Positions 1-7,647 of a stretch of DNA of 48,438 nt are shown here, piece after piece. The stretch spans positions 1-48,438 of the forward strand of contig CAZGTQ010000201.1 in NCBI GenBank assembly GCA_964528575.1, given 5' to 3'. The stretch is from CAZGTQ01 sp964528575. GTDB lineage: Bacteria > Planctomycetota > UBA1135 > GCA-002686595. Both the position numbers and the translations under genes were made by a program. The notes under the pieces are model-generated. The model searched no databases. It was not told where the DNA came from and saw nothing but the letters and a program-made list of their open reading frames with translations. Numbering within the stretch: position 1 is the stretch's first letter; each line of letters begins with the position of its first letter.

Positions 1-10
1 CCAGCCACCC

Positions 11-1066
11 GTGAAGTCCCTCATCCTGCGCATCGTCCTCTCGCTCGGCGTCGCCGGGCTGCTGCTCGGCCTGCTGATGGCGTTCAGCGACGTGCGGCCG
101 GCGGACGTGTGGCAGACGCTGCGCACGCTGCCGCCGGGCATCTACCTCGCGGCGCTCGCGGTGCACCTGGGGATCTACCTGCTGCGGGCGCTGCGCTTCG
201 GGCTGCTCCTCCCGGCCGACTCCCGCCCCGGCTTCTCGCACCTGCTCGCGCTGTCGGCGGCGCACAACATGGCTTCGTACCTGCTGCCGGCGAAGACGGG
301 CGAGGCCTCGTGGATGGTCTACCTGCGCACGCACTGTGGCGTGCGCGCGTCGACGGGCGTGGCGTCGCTCGTCGTCGCGCGCCTGCTCGACGCCGCGATC
401 CTGTGCGTCTGTCTCGCGCTCTCGTGCCTGTGGGTCGCGCACTCGGGGCGCTACGAGTCGCTCGACTTCCTCGGCGTCGTCGGCGCGGCGCTCGTCGCGA
501 TCATGCTCGTGTGCGCGACGCTCGCGGCGCGCGGCGACTGGCTCGTCGGAGCGGTGAGCGCGCTCCTGCGCGTCATGCGCGTGAACCGCTGGAAGCTGGG
601 CGAGCGGCTGCTCGCCGCGCTCTTCCAGGTCGCGCTCGCGCTGCGCGACGCCGGCCGGCGACACCGGCTCGGCCCCGCCGCGCTCGTCACGCTGCCGGTG
701 TGGCTGGGCGTGTTCGCGTTCTATTGGGTCCTCGTGCTCGGCCTCGGCATGGGCGTCGAGCTCGCGTTCCCCGAGATCGTCTTCGGCTCGAGCCTGGGCG
801 TGACGGCGAACCTGTTGCCGGTGAACGCGACGGCGGGGATCGGCACGCAGGACGCCGGCTGGGTCCTCGGCTTCGAGCTGCTCGGGATCGACCGCAGCGC
901 GTCGCTGCCCGCGGGGCTGGCCGTGCACGCGGTCCAACTCGTCAACGTTTGCGCGCTGGGCGTCCTCGCGCACGTCTTCATGGGCGTCCTGCCGCGGCTC
1001 CAGCTCGACACCGCCGAGGAGCTCGCCGCCGACGCCGAGCTCCCCGCCCCCGACGGACGGCCTTGA
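11..1066 (+). CDS. Lysylphosphatidylglycerol synthase TM-region family (flippase-like) membrane protein
   Basis: A 351-residue polytopic inner-membrane protein with a GTG start at the window edge. Hydrophobic helices run through almost the whole length, starting at residues 4-24. The late segment reading LLPVNATAGIGTQDAGW resembles the conserved Pro/Gly/Glu-type motif of the LPG_synthase_TM (UPF0104) family, whose members are membrane proteins linked to lipid or glycan export; no soluble aminoacyl-transfer domain follows, so it is not a full MprF. It overlaps the next gene, a SAM methyltransferase, by four bases (TTGA), so the two are probably co-translated and may act on the same lipid-linked substrate. 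That substrate cannot be read from the sequence. Any upstream operon partner lies outside the window. Confidence 0.75.
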   Translation: MKSLILRIVLSLGVAGLLLGLLMAFSDVRPADVWQTLRTLPPGIYLAALAVHLGIYLLRALRFGLLLPADSRPGFSHLLALSAAHNMASYLLPAKTGEASWMVYLRTHCGVRASTGVASLVVARLLDAAILCVCLALSCLWVAHSGRYESLDFLGVVGAALVAIMLVCATLAARGDWLVGAVSALLRVMRVNRWKLGERLLAALFQVALALRDAGRRHRLGPAALVTLPVWLGVFAFYWVLVLGLGMGVELAFPEIVFGSSLGVTANLLPVNATAGIGTQDAGWVLGFELLGIDRSASLPAGLAVHAVQLVNVCALGVLAHVFMGVLPRLQLDTAEELAADAELPAPDGRP

Positions 1067-1830
1067 TCCAGCGTTCCAACCAGGCCGCGCAGATCGAGCT
1101 CCACAAGGAGCTCGCGCCGCGCTACGCATACCGCTACTCGTTCGAGTTCTCGCGCCTGTTCCAGCAGGACTGGCACGCCGAGATGATCGCGCACGTCCCG
1201 CCCGGCGCGCGGCGGATCCTCGACATCGGCTGCGGCACCGGCTTCTTCCTCGCGGAGCTCGAGGAGCGCCATCCCGGCGCCGTCGGTCTCGACATCAGCC
1301 ACGCGATGCTGCGCGTGTCGGAGCAGTACGTCCCCGGCGCGCGGCTCGTCACCGGCGACGCGGAGCGGCTCCCGTTCCACGCCGGCGCGTTCGACGCGGT
1401 CTTCTGCAAGGGGAGCCTGCACCACACGCGCGACCACGTCGGGTTCCTGTCGAACTGCCGGCAGGTCCTGCGCCGGGACGGGGTGCTGATCATGAGCGAG
1501 CCGTGCAACGACAACCCGCTCATCCGCGTCGCGCGCGCGGTGCTCTACCGCAAGAGCCCGCACTTCGACGAGGGCGACGAGGGCTTCACGAAGAAGGGCA
1601 TCGTCGCTTTGTGCGAGCGCGCCGGCTTCGACGTGACGAAGGTCTACCGCTACGGCGTCTTCGCGTACGTCTTCGCCGGCTTCCCCGACCACCTGGGCGT
1701 GCTGCGCTTCGTGCCGGGCAACGCGCTCCTCACGCGGCTGTTCATCCGGCTCGACCGGGTGCTGTGCGCGATCCCTGGGCTCGCGCTGCTCGGGTTTCAC
1801 GTCGTCGTGGTCGCGAAGCCGCGGGCGTGA
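1063..1830 (+). CDS. Class I SAM-dependent methyltransferase (Methyltransf_11 type)
   Basis: A 255-residue cytoplasmic methyltransferase. The glycine-rich SAM-binding motif I is clear (ILDIGCGTGFFLAEL, about residues 49-63), followed by the acidic end of strand 2 (GLDIS) and a motif-II region (GDAERLPFHAGAFDAVF). The frame stays open far upstream, but homology begins only here. The TTG at 1063 overlaps the TGA of the preceding gene and gives a normal family length. The substrate is unknown; coupling to a flippase-like membrane protein suggests a lipid or glycolipid modification. The C-terminal part is moderately hydrophobic, which would suit a membrane-associated substrate. Confidence 0.8.
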   Translation: MIQRSNQAAQIELHKELAPRYAYRYSFEFSRLFQQDWHAEMIAHVPPGARRILDIGCGTGFFLAELEERHPGAVGLDISHAMLRVSEQYVPGARLVTGDAERLPFHAGAFDAVFCKGSLHHTRDHVGFLSNCRQVLRRDGVLIMSEPCNDNPLIRVARAVLYRKSPHFDEGDEGFTKKGIVALCERAGFDVTKVYRYGVFAYVFAGFPDHLGVLRFVPGNALLTRLFIRLDRVLCAIPGLALLGFHVVVVAKPRA

Positions 1831-1855
1831 GCGCGGCGCGCTCTCCGACGCGCTC

Positions 1856-2323
1856 CTACTCGCGGCGCCCTTCGACGCCCTCGACCGCGATCCCCGCGCG
1901 CGCGAGCAGCTCCGCCGTGATGCCGCGGCCGGGGACGCAGAGGCCGGCGACGTGGGTCGCGCAGACGCCGCACGAGGGCGAGCGCTCCTTCAGGAACGCG
2001 CGCTTCGCGCCCGTCGCGCGGCAGGCGGCGAGAGCGGCCTCGGCGCCCGCGCGGAACGCGTCCGTCACGTCGGCGCCGTCCTCGGTCAGGACGCGGGAGC
2101 GGCCCTCGAGCACCGCCGCGGCGCCCTCGCGCTCGATCCAGGCCGGCGGGCGCGGCGTGCCCAGGCCCCCCTCTTCCTCGGGGCAGAACGGGACCGCCTC
2201 GAGCTCGTGCGCCTCGAGCAGCCGGCGCAGCGGGGCGTCGGGGTTGGTCCCGCCGTCGTAGCGGCAGGAGCGGCCGAGCAGGCAGGCGCTGACCAGCACG
2301 CGCTCGCGTTCGGGTGCGGCCAT
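1856..2323 (-). CDS. DUF523 family protein
   Basis: A 155-residue protein of the DUF523 family. The conserved cysteine motifs are all present: SACLLGRSCRYDGG near the N-terminus, VPFCPEEEGGLGTPR in the middle, and LKERSPSCG near residue 120. These Cys-rich motifs suggest metal or redox chemistry, but the family has no settled function. The open frame extends 32 codons further upstream, but the ATG at 2323 gives the usual family start just before the first motif. It is convergent with the methyltransferase (25-base gap) and divergent from the DJ-1 gene. Confidence 0.8.
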   Translation of the reverse strand: MAAPERERVLVSACLLGRSCRYDGGTNPDAPLRRLLEAHELEAVPFCPEEEGGLGTPRPPAWIEREGAAAVLEGRSRVLTEDGADVTDAFRAGAEAALAACRATGAKRAFLKERSPSCGVCATHVAGLCVPGRGITAELLARAGIAVEGVEGRRE

Positions 2324-2418
2324 CCGGCCCAGATTAGCGACCGCAGCTCGCGCCCCGAGCACGTTCGACCCACGCGGACGCAAACCCCGCCACCCCCGGC
2401 CGTTACGATGGACTCGCA

Positions 2419-2997
2419 ATGACCCTCCCCGTCAACGTGGTCGTGCCCTTGGCGCCCGGCTTCGAGGAGCTCGAGGCGGTCGCGGTGATCGACGTGCTGC
2501 GGCGCGCGGACCTCAACGTCGTCATCGCCGGCCTCGTGCCCGGCCCGATCACGGGCTCGCACGGCATCACGATCGCGACCGACACGACGATCGACCGCGT
2601 CGATCCGGCGGCGGTCCACGTGCTCGTGCTCCCCGGCGGCATGCCCGGGACGCAGCACCTGATGGAGAGCGAGACGGTGCTCGAGCTCGTGCGCACGCTC
2701 AACGCCGGGGGCCGCCCCGTCGCCGCGATCTGCGCCGCACCGATGGTGCTCGCGGCCGCGGGCATCGTCGACGGGCTCCCCGTCACGTCCCATCCCAGCG
2801 TGCGCGACCGCCTCGGTCGCGCCGACGTGCGCGAGTGGCCGCGGGTCGTGCGCGCGGGCAACGTCCTCACGAGCCAGGGCCCCGGCACGGCCGTCGAGTT
2901 CGCGCTCGAGCTGGTCCGCGGCCTCGTCGGGCCGGCCAAGAGCGCGGAGCTGCGCGCCGCGATGGTGGCGCCCCAGCCCGAGACCGCCCGGGCCTGA
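2419..2997 (+). CDS. DJ-1/PfpI family protein (YajL/ThiJ-like)
   Basis: A 192-residue single-domain DJ-1/PfpI superfamily protein. The nucleophile-elbow cysteine is C105 in AAICAAP, the acidic partner sits in FEELEA (E16/E17), and H124 (TSHPS) matches the position of the DJ-1 histidine. The length and these three positions fit the DJ-1/YajL branch, which covers redox-sensitive chaperone or deglycase-type functions; the exact activity is debated for the family and not resolved here. It is likely cytoplasmic. A possible -10-like TACGAT lies at 2404-2409, only nine bases before the ATG, so the transcript may be nearly leaderless. Confidence 0.85.
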   Translation: MTLPVNVVVPLAPGFEELEAVAVIDVLRRADLNVVIAGLVPGPITGSHGITIATDTTIDRVDPAAVHVLVLPGGMPGTQHLMESETVLELVRTLNAGGRPVAAICAAPMVLAAAGIVDGLPVTSHPSVRDRLGRADVREWPRVVRAGNVLTSQGPGTAVEFALELVRGLVGPAKSAELRAAMVAPQPETARA

Positions 2998-3064
2998 GGT
3001 CGCGGCCGAGCGTCACCACCGCCGGTTTTCGCCGGTCCGCGCGAACGGGCCGCCCCGGGCCGCG

Positions 3065-3094
3065 TTGACAGCTCGAAGAGCGCCCCCCTATCCT
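3065..3094 (+). promoter_or_regulatory. Candidate sigma-70-type promoter for the 3163 gene
   Basis: TTGACA at 3065-3070 and TATCCT at 3089-3094 are separated by 18 bases, about 70 bases before the ATG at 3163. This is a perfect -35 box in GC-rich DNA, with the same 18-base spacing as the promoter candidate before aroF. Confidence 0.55.
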
Positions 3095-3162
3095 CCCTGC
3101 CCCGAAATCTCGGCCGGTCGCCCCGTGATCGCCCGCGAGCCAACCCCCGCCCGAGCCCAGCC

Positions 3163-4290
3163 ATGCACCGCTCTCCCGCCCTGACCCTTCTCCTGGCGCT
3201 CGCCGCGTCGGCGTCCTTCGCGCACGCCGACACGATCCGGCGCACCGACGGCAAGGTGCTCGAAGACGTGACGATCGTCGAAGAGTCGCTCAAGGAGGTC
3301 TCCTACCGCGACAACAACCAGACGCGCATCGTGCCCTCGGACGAGGTGCTCGAGATCGAGTACCGCCGTCGTCCGCGGCTGGTCGACGAGGCGCAGTCGG
3401 CGCTCGCGGAGAACCAGCTCGCCGACGCAGAGGCGCTGTTCGACGACTACGTCGACGGGCACCTCGGCGGGAACGAGGAGACGCGCTACAAGTGGGCCCC
3501 CGCCTACGCCGCTTGGCGCGTCGTCGACCTGCGCATGATGATGGGCAACCTGCCCGGCGTCGTCGCGGGCGCCGACCGGTTCCTCACGAGCTTCCCCGCG
3601 TCGCGCTTCGTCCCGCACGCGTACATGACCAAGGCCAACGCGCAGGCGTGGCAGGGGAAGGCGGCCGAGGCGAAGAAGACGCTGGAGGCGTTCACCAAGG
3701 TCGTCGCCGACCAGCAGCTCTCCAAGCGCTGGCAGCTCGAATCGCGCCTCGCGCTCGTGTCGACCGACCCCGAGCTCGGCGCCGCGACCCGGCGCGATCG
3801 GCTCGACAAGATCCAGGAGGAGGCGGGGACGACGTATCCGACGGTGCGCAACCGCGCGCTCGTCGCCGAGGGCGAGTCGTATCTCGAGGAGATCCTCAAC
3901 GTCCAGGACCCGGAGAAGCGCAAGCAGGCCGTCGAGAAGGCGCGCGTGATCTTCGAGGAGATCCTCGCGGACTTCAAAGGCGAGGCGGAGACGCTCGCGG
4001 GCGCGTTCACCGGGCTCGGCGAGTGCATCTTCCACGAGGCGGTCGCGAAGGACAGCAACCCCGAGCTCCTCGGCGAGGCGCGGCACAACTTCCTGCGCGT
4101 GCGCATCCTCTATCCCGAGCAGAGCCGCTACGTCCCCAAGGCGCTGTTCTTCGCGGGGCGCAGCTTCCAGCTCCTCGGTCGCAAGACGAACGATGCCGAC
4201 GCGTTGGAGCGCGGGGAGCAGATGTATCGAGAGGTGATCAACACCTTCCCCGACTCGCCTTGGGCCGAGCAGGCGAAGAGATTCCGCTAG
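3163..4290 (+). CDS. Exported tetratricopeptide-like repeat protein
   Basis: A 375-residue protein with a signal peptide: a positive start (MHR), a hydrophobic core at residues 5-17 and a likely cleavage near AHA-D. A small beta-rich domain follows (about residues 22-65: IRRTDGKVLEDVTIVEE...), resembling the short 'response to condition' domain seen before helical repeats in planctomycete secreted proteins. The rest is alpha-helical with TPR-like periodicity, including the closing YREVINTFPDSPWAEQAKRF, typical of a YbgF/BamD-like TPR unit. It is probably periplasmic and involved in protein-protein contacts. It has its own promoter candidate and is followed by a strong hairpin, so it looks monocistronic. 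Confidence 0.7.
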   Translation: MHRSPALTLLLALAASASFAHADTIRRTDGKVLEDVTIVEESLKEVSYRDNNQTRIVPSDEVLEIEYRRRPRLVDEAQSALAENQLADAEALFDDYVDGHLGGNEETRYKWAPAYAAWRVVDLRMMMGNLPGVVAGADRFLTSFPASRFVPHAYMTKANAQAWQGKAAEAKKTLEAFTKVVADQQLSKRWQLESRLALVSTDPELGAATRRDRLDKIQEEAGTTYPTVRNRALVAEGESYLEEILNVQDPEKRKQAVEKARVIFEEILADFKGEAETLAGAFTGLGECIFHEAVAKDSNPELLGEARHNFLRVRILYPEQSRYVPKALFFAGRSFQLLGRKTNDADALERGEQMYREVINTFPDSPWAEQAKRFR

Positions 4291-4326
4291 AGCGCGTTCC
4301 GGGGAACCTCACCGCTCGAGGCGCCG

Positions 4327-4363
4327 CGACGGCCGTCTCCCGACGCACGGGAGGCGGCCGTCG
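4327..4363 (+). terminator. Long GC-rich hairpin after the exported TPR gene
   Basis: Two 15-base arms (4327-4341 and 4349-4363) pair along their full length with one G-U and a 7-base loop. It lies 36 bases after the TAG stop at 4290. No long T-run follows, as is common for GC-rich terminators. Confidence 0.65.
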
Positions 4364-4504
4364 TGCGTTCCACGCGCGCTCCTCCCCGCATCGACGCGCG
4401 GCGGAGCCGCGCGCCGCGCTTTCCACGCTCGTCCGACCGCGCAACCAGCGCGCGCGCTCGTGGTCTCCTGCGCCGGGGAGGGAACGCGACGAGAGGAGGA
4501 GCTC

Positions 4505-5095
4505 TTGGACGAGACGCGACCCGAGGCGGCGTGGAACGGTTTGGACGAGCTGCGGCCGGCGCTCTACGCGTACCTGACGCGGCGCTGCCGGGACTGGAGC
4601 GAGGTCGAGGACGTGGCCCAAGAGACGCTGCTGCGCGCGGCGCGCTACCGGCGCTCGCTCGCGTCGGACGAGCTCCTGCGGCCCTGGGCGCTGCGCATCG
4701 CGGGGAACGTGCTCGCCGACCACGTGCGGCGCGAGCAGCGCGTCCAGCGCGAAACGGGCGAGCTCGCGCTCGCGTCGCTCGGGGTCGACGAGCGCGACCC
4801 CGCGGCCGCGGGCGAGGCCGAAGCCGAGCTGAGCGTCGGCAACTGGCGCTCGACGCGCGGCGCGGCGCTGGGGCACATGTGCCGCGCTCTCGCGGGGCTG
4901 CGGGCGGCCGACCAGCGCGTCCTGTGGTCGTACTACGGGGGCCGGCGGAGCTGCCGCGACACGGCGCGCGAGTGCGGCATCGAGCCCGCGCTCGTCAAGG
5001 TGCGCCTGTTCCGCGCGCGCCGCCGCCTGCTGCGTCACCTGCGCCGGCGCATCGCGCTCGACCCCGCGAGCGAGATCCGGGAGGTCAGCGCGTGA
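4505..5095 (+). CDS. RNA polymerase sigma factor, ECF/sigma-70-like
   Basis: About 196 residues with sigma region 2 (LRPALYAYLTRRCRDWSEVEDVAQETLL...LRIAGNVLADHVRR; the DVAQETLLRAAR stretch is the core) and region 4 (LRAADQRVLWSYYGGRRSCRDTARECGI...VKVRLFRARRRLLRHL; helix-turn-helix). Region 3 is missing, as in ECF factors. The TTG at 4505 is preceded by a strong AGGAGG (4494-4499, five-base spacing), so I prefer it to the in-frame GTG at 4460. It overlaps the next gene by four bases. No anti-sigma factor with a membrane helix is visible next to it; the partner is an exported helical-repeat protein instead. Confidence 0.8.
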   Translation: MDETRPEAAWNGLDELRPALYAYLTRRCRDWSEVEDVAQETLLRAARYRRSLASDELLRPWALRIAGNVLADHVRREQRVQRETGELALASLGVDERDPAAAGEAEAELSVGNWRSTRGAALGHMCRALAGLRAADQRVLWSYYGGRRSCRDTARECGIEPALVKVRLFRARRRLLRHLRRRIALDPASEIREVSA

Positions 5096-5928
5096 CGCGC
5101 GTGCTCGCGCTGGCGGCCGCGCTCGCCGTCGCGCTCGCCCCTCTCGCGCCCCCGCGCGACGAGGACCTGCCGCCGCGCCTCGCGAGCGCCGCCGAGCAGC
5201 TCGAGCACGCGCACGGCGCGCGCGTCGTCCTGCGCGGAATGCGCGGCGCGGAGCGCGTCGCCGCGCGCGCCGCGGCCGTGCGCGCGTACCGCGCGGTGCT
5301 CGCACACTGGCCGCACGAGCGCGTCGTGTGCGCCGAGGCGGCATTCCGGGCGGGCGAGCTCTTGCGCGCGGACGGCGCCGGCGACGAGGCGCTCGTGCTC
5401 TTCAGCCGCGCTCGGGCCGAGGGAATCGGGACGGAGTTCCGCGCGCGCAGCGCGATCGAGATCGGGCACCTGCACCGCCGCGCGGAGCGTTGGGAGCTCG
5501 CGCTGGACGCGTACTGCGCGGTCGCGGCGGACCTCGACGCGGCGCCGCGGCACCGCGACGACGCGGCGCTGTGGGCGGGGCGCGCGTGGAGCGAGCTGGG
5601 GCGGGAGCGCGAGGCCGAGCGCGCGTGGGAGCGCGTCGCCCGAACGGCGCTCGATCCGCTCGACCGCGTGCGCGCGTACGACTGTCTCGCGCTCGCGCTC
5701 GTCGGCCGCGGACGGCTCGAAGGAGCAGCCGCGATGCTGCAGCGCTGCCGCGAGGATCTCGCCGACGTCGCGAGCGAAGAGACCGAAGCGGGAGAGCGCG
5801 TTCGCAAGGCTCTCGAGCTCATGCGCGCGCTCGATCGGCTGCGCGACGCGATCGAAGAGAGACGCAGAAAGTGCGATGCGACTTCAGACGAGCTTGACAG
5901 CGGCCGAAGAAAACCGCTGTCTAAGTAG
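5092..5928 (+). CDS. Exported helical-repeat (TPR-like) protein coupled to the sigma factor
   Basis: A 278-residue protein starting with GTG inside the stop of the sigma gene (GTGA overlap). Residues 1-20 form a hydrophobic leader (VLALAAALAVALAPLAPP) that could be a signal peptide or anchor. The rest is Ala/Arg/Glu-rich helix with TPR-like pairs, such as AAFRAGELLRADGAGDEALVLFSRA and ALWAGRAWSELGREREAERAW. No enzymatic motif is seen. The coupling to a sigma factor without an obvious anti-sigma suggests it could help sense or transduce a signal, but that is inference. The last codons overlap a perfect 8-bp hairpin (5896-5921). Confidence 0.6.
   Translation: MTRVLALAAALAVALAPLAPPRDEDLPPRLASAAEQLEHAHGARVVLRGMRGAERVAARAAAVRAYRAVLAHWPHERVVCAEAAFRAGELLRADGAGDEALVLFSRARAEGIGTEFRARSAIEIGHLHRRAERWELALDAYCAVAADLDAAPRHRDDAALWAGRAWSELGREREAERAWERVARTALDPLDRVRAYDCLALALVGRGRLEGAAAMLQRCREDLADVASEETEAGERVRKALELMRALDRLRDAIEERRRKCDATSDELDSGRRKPLSK
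5896..5921 (+). terminator. Hairpin overlapping the end of the 5092 gene
   Basis: GACAGCGG (5896-5903) pairs perfectly with CCGCTGTC (5914-5921) over a 10-base A-rich loop, just before the TAG stop at 5926. No T-tract follows, so a terminator role is uncertain. A second 8-bp hairpin with a 3-base loop lies at 5958-5976. Confidence 0.4.
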
Positions 5929-6021
5929 GTCGGGTCGTCAGTCGCGAGACGAAGCCCGGGTCGAATGGTTCGACCCAGCCGCAGCTGCGATACGACTCGA
6001 ATGCTTGACGCGACATCAACG

Positions 6022-6054
6022 GGCGGTTCGTCACGGCTCGGCCGGCGAACCGCC
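6022..6054. terminator. Bidirectional terminator candidate between convergent genes
   Basis: A 9-bp perfect stem, GGCGGTTCG (6022-6030) with CGAACCGCC (6046-6054), closes a 15-base loop and is followed by TTGTCGTTG. It lies between the plus-strand 5092 gene and the minus-strand ugd, so it could serve both. Confidence 0.45.
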
Positions 6055-6065
6055 TTGTCGTTGCC

Positions 6066-6125
6066 GGAGGGTCGCCCGATGGGACGTCGCCCGCCGGGAC
6101 GTGGCCTTCCGGGACGTCGCCGTGG
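6066..6125. repeat. 15-bp period tandem repeat, four units
   Basis: Four units of 15 bp from 6066. GGGACGT(C/G)GCC recurs at 6081, 6096 and 6111 exactly 15 bases apart, with a weaker first unit. It is in the 220-base convergent gap after the hairpin. The short plus-strand frame across it (Gly/Arg/Pro only) has no sign of being a gene. Confidence 0.6.
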
Positions 6126-6148
6126 ACGGCCGCGACGCGCCCCCGCGC

Positions 6149-7450
6149 TCAGGTCCCGATGCCGTAGTAGCTGAAGCCCCGCGGCTCCAAGTACTTGCGG
6201 CTGTAGATGTTGCGGCCGTCGAAGATCACCGGGGCGCGCAGCAGGCGGGCGACCTCGTCGAAGTCCGGGCGGCGGAATTCGTTCCACTCGGTGACGAGGA
6301 TCAGGGCGTCGGCGCCCTCGATCGCCGCCATCGGGTTGTCCGCGTACTCGATCCGGTCCCCGAGGTGGCCCTTCGCGCACTCCTCCATCGCCTCGGGGTC
6401 GAAGGCGCAGACCTCCGCTCCGGCGCCGAGCAGCGCGTCGATCACGACGACGGAGGGCGCCTCGCGCATGTCGTCGGTGTTCGGCTTGAACGAGAGCCCC
6501 CAGACGCCGAAGCGCTTGCCCGCCAGGTCCGGCCCGTAGTGGTCGGTGACCATCTCGAACAGCCGCTTCTTCTGCCGCTCGTTGACCGCCTCGACCGCGT
6601 GCAGGATCTGGAAGTCGTAGCCGGCGTCCTGGGCGGTGCGCACGACCGCCTTGACGTCCTTGGGGAAGCAGGAGCCGCCGTAGCCGAGCCCCGCGAACAG
6701 GAACTTCGAGCCGATCCGCGAGTCCGAGCCGATCCCCTTGCGGACCATCTCGACGTTGGCGCCGACGCGGGAGCAGATGTTCGCGATCTCGTTCATGAAC
6801 GAGATCCGGGTCGCGAGCATCGCGTTCGCGGCGTACTTCGTCAGCTCGGCCGACTCGACGTCCATGTGGATGATCGGGTTGCCGGTGCGCACGAAGGGCG
6901 CGTACAGCTCGTCCATGACCTCGGCCGCGCGCTTGCTGTCGGAGCCGATCACGACTCGGTCGGGCTTCAGGAAGTCGTCGATCGCGGCCCCTTCCTTGAG
7001 GAACTCGGGGTTCGAAACGACGTCGAACTCGATGCTCGTGTTCGCGGCGATCACCTGCTGCACCCTGCGCGCGGTCCCGACCGGCACCGTCGACTTGTCG
7101 ACGACGACCGCGTACTCCTGCAGCGTCTGAGCGACCGACTTCGCCGCCGCGAGCACGTACTTCAGGTCCGCGCTCCCGTCCTCGTCCGGCGGCGTGCCGA
7201 CCGCGATGAACACGACCTGCGCGCGCGCGACGCCCTCGTCGTAGCTCGTCGTGAAGTGCAGGCGCCCGTCGTGGACGTTGCGCTTGAGCAGCTCCTCGAG
7301 GCCCGGCTCGTAGATCGGGACGACGCCGTCGCGGAGCTTGCGGACCTTGTCCTCGTCGATGTCGATGCAGGTGACGCGGTTGCCGCTCTCGGCGAAGCAA
7401 GTACCGGCTACGAGTCCGACGTAGCCGGTGCCGACGACTGCGATGCGCAT
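6149..7450 (-). CDS. ugd: UDP-glucose 6-dehydrogenase
   Basis: A 433-residue enzyme that oxidises UDP-glucose to UDP-glucuronate with two NAD+, supplying precursors for polysaccharides. The N-terminal Rossmann motif is intact (MRIAVVGTGYVGLVAGTCFAE). The catalytic cysteine is C261 in GYGGSCFPKD, the catalytic lysine K205 in ELTKYAANA, and the VVSNPEFLKEG motif is present. Length is standard for the bacterial UDPG/GDP-mannose dehydrogenase family. It is cytoplasmic. It is transcribed away from tRNA-Val with about 96 bases between them. No other sugar-nucleotide gene is adjacent, so it appears to be a single-gene unit. Confidence 0.95.
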   Translation of the reverse strand: MRIAVVGTGYVGLVAGTCFAESGNRVTCIDIDEDKVRKLRDGVVPIYEPGLEELLKRNVHDGRLHFTTSYDEGVARAQVVFIAVGTPPDEDGSADLKYVLAAAKSVAQTLQEYAVVVDKSTVPVGTARRVQQVIAANTSIEFDVVSNPEFLKEGAAIDDFLKPDRVVIGSDSKRAAEVMDELYAPFVRTGNPIIHMDVESAELTKYAANAMLATRISFMNEIANICSRVGANVEMVRKGIGSDSRIGSKFLFAGLGYGGSCFPKDVKAVVRTAQDAGYDFQILHAVEAVNERQKKRLFEMVTDHYGPDLAGKRFGVWGLSFKPNTDDMREAPSVVVIDALLGAGAEVCAFDPEAMEECAKGHLGDRIEYADNPMAAIEGADALILVTEWNEFRRPDFDEVARLLRAPVIFDGRNIYSRKYLEPRGFSYYGIGT

Positions 7451-7546
7451 GCTGTCAGGTCGAAGATGGGGGGCCTGGGGGCCGGGTCGGGGGGCTCGCT
7501 GGAGAGAGAGAGGCGGGGAGGATACCGTGTCGGACCGGGTCGTCGG

Positions 7547-7623
7547 GGGCGATTAACTCAGTTGGCCAGAGTGCGTCCCTTACAAGGACGAAGTCGGGGG
7601 TTCGAGTCCCTCATCGCCCACCA
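7547..7623 (+). tRNA. tRNA-Val (anticodon UAC)
   Basis: A full cloverleaf. The acceptor stem GGGCGAT (7547-7553) pairs with ATCGCCC (7613-7619). The D arm is ACTC/GAGT, the anticodon stem CGTCC/GGACG with loop CTTACAA (anticodon TAC at 7581-7583), and the T arm has GTTCGAGTC with one G-T pair. The discriminator A is followed by an encoded CCA (7621-7623). It reads GUA and wobble Val codons. A possible weak -10 (GATACC, 7521-7526) lies upstream. The antisense strand encodes the well-known spurious peptide ending GLEPPTSSL. Confidence 0.97.
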
Positions 7624-7624
7624 G

Positions 7625-7647
7625 ACGGCCGCTTCGGAGCGGTCCGT
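7625..7647. terminator. Hairpin after tRNA-Val
   Basis: ACGGCCGC (7625-7632) pairs with GCGGTCCGT (7639-7647) with one bulged T, around a TTCGGA loop. It fills the gap between the tRNA and the convergent minus-strand gene ending at 7648 and may end both transcripts. Confidence 0.5.

Noticed and set aside
109..1062. Upstream part of the frame that contains the methyltransferase
   Set aside because: It lies in another frame over the flippase-like gene and has no homology; the TTG at 1063 is the sensible start.
5965..6174. Small plus-strand frame between the 5092 gene and ugd
   Set aside because: Gly/Arg/Pro-only translation of a 15-bp repeat, overlapping the end of ugd; no ribosome-binding site.
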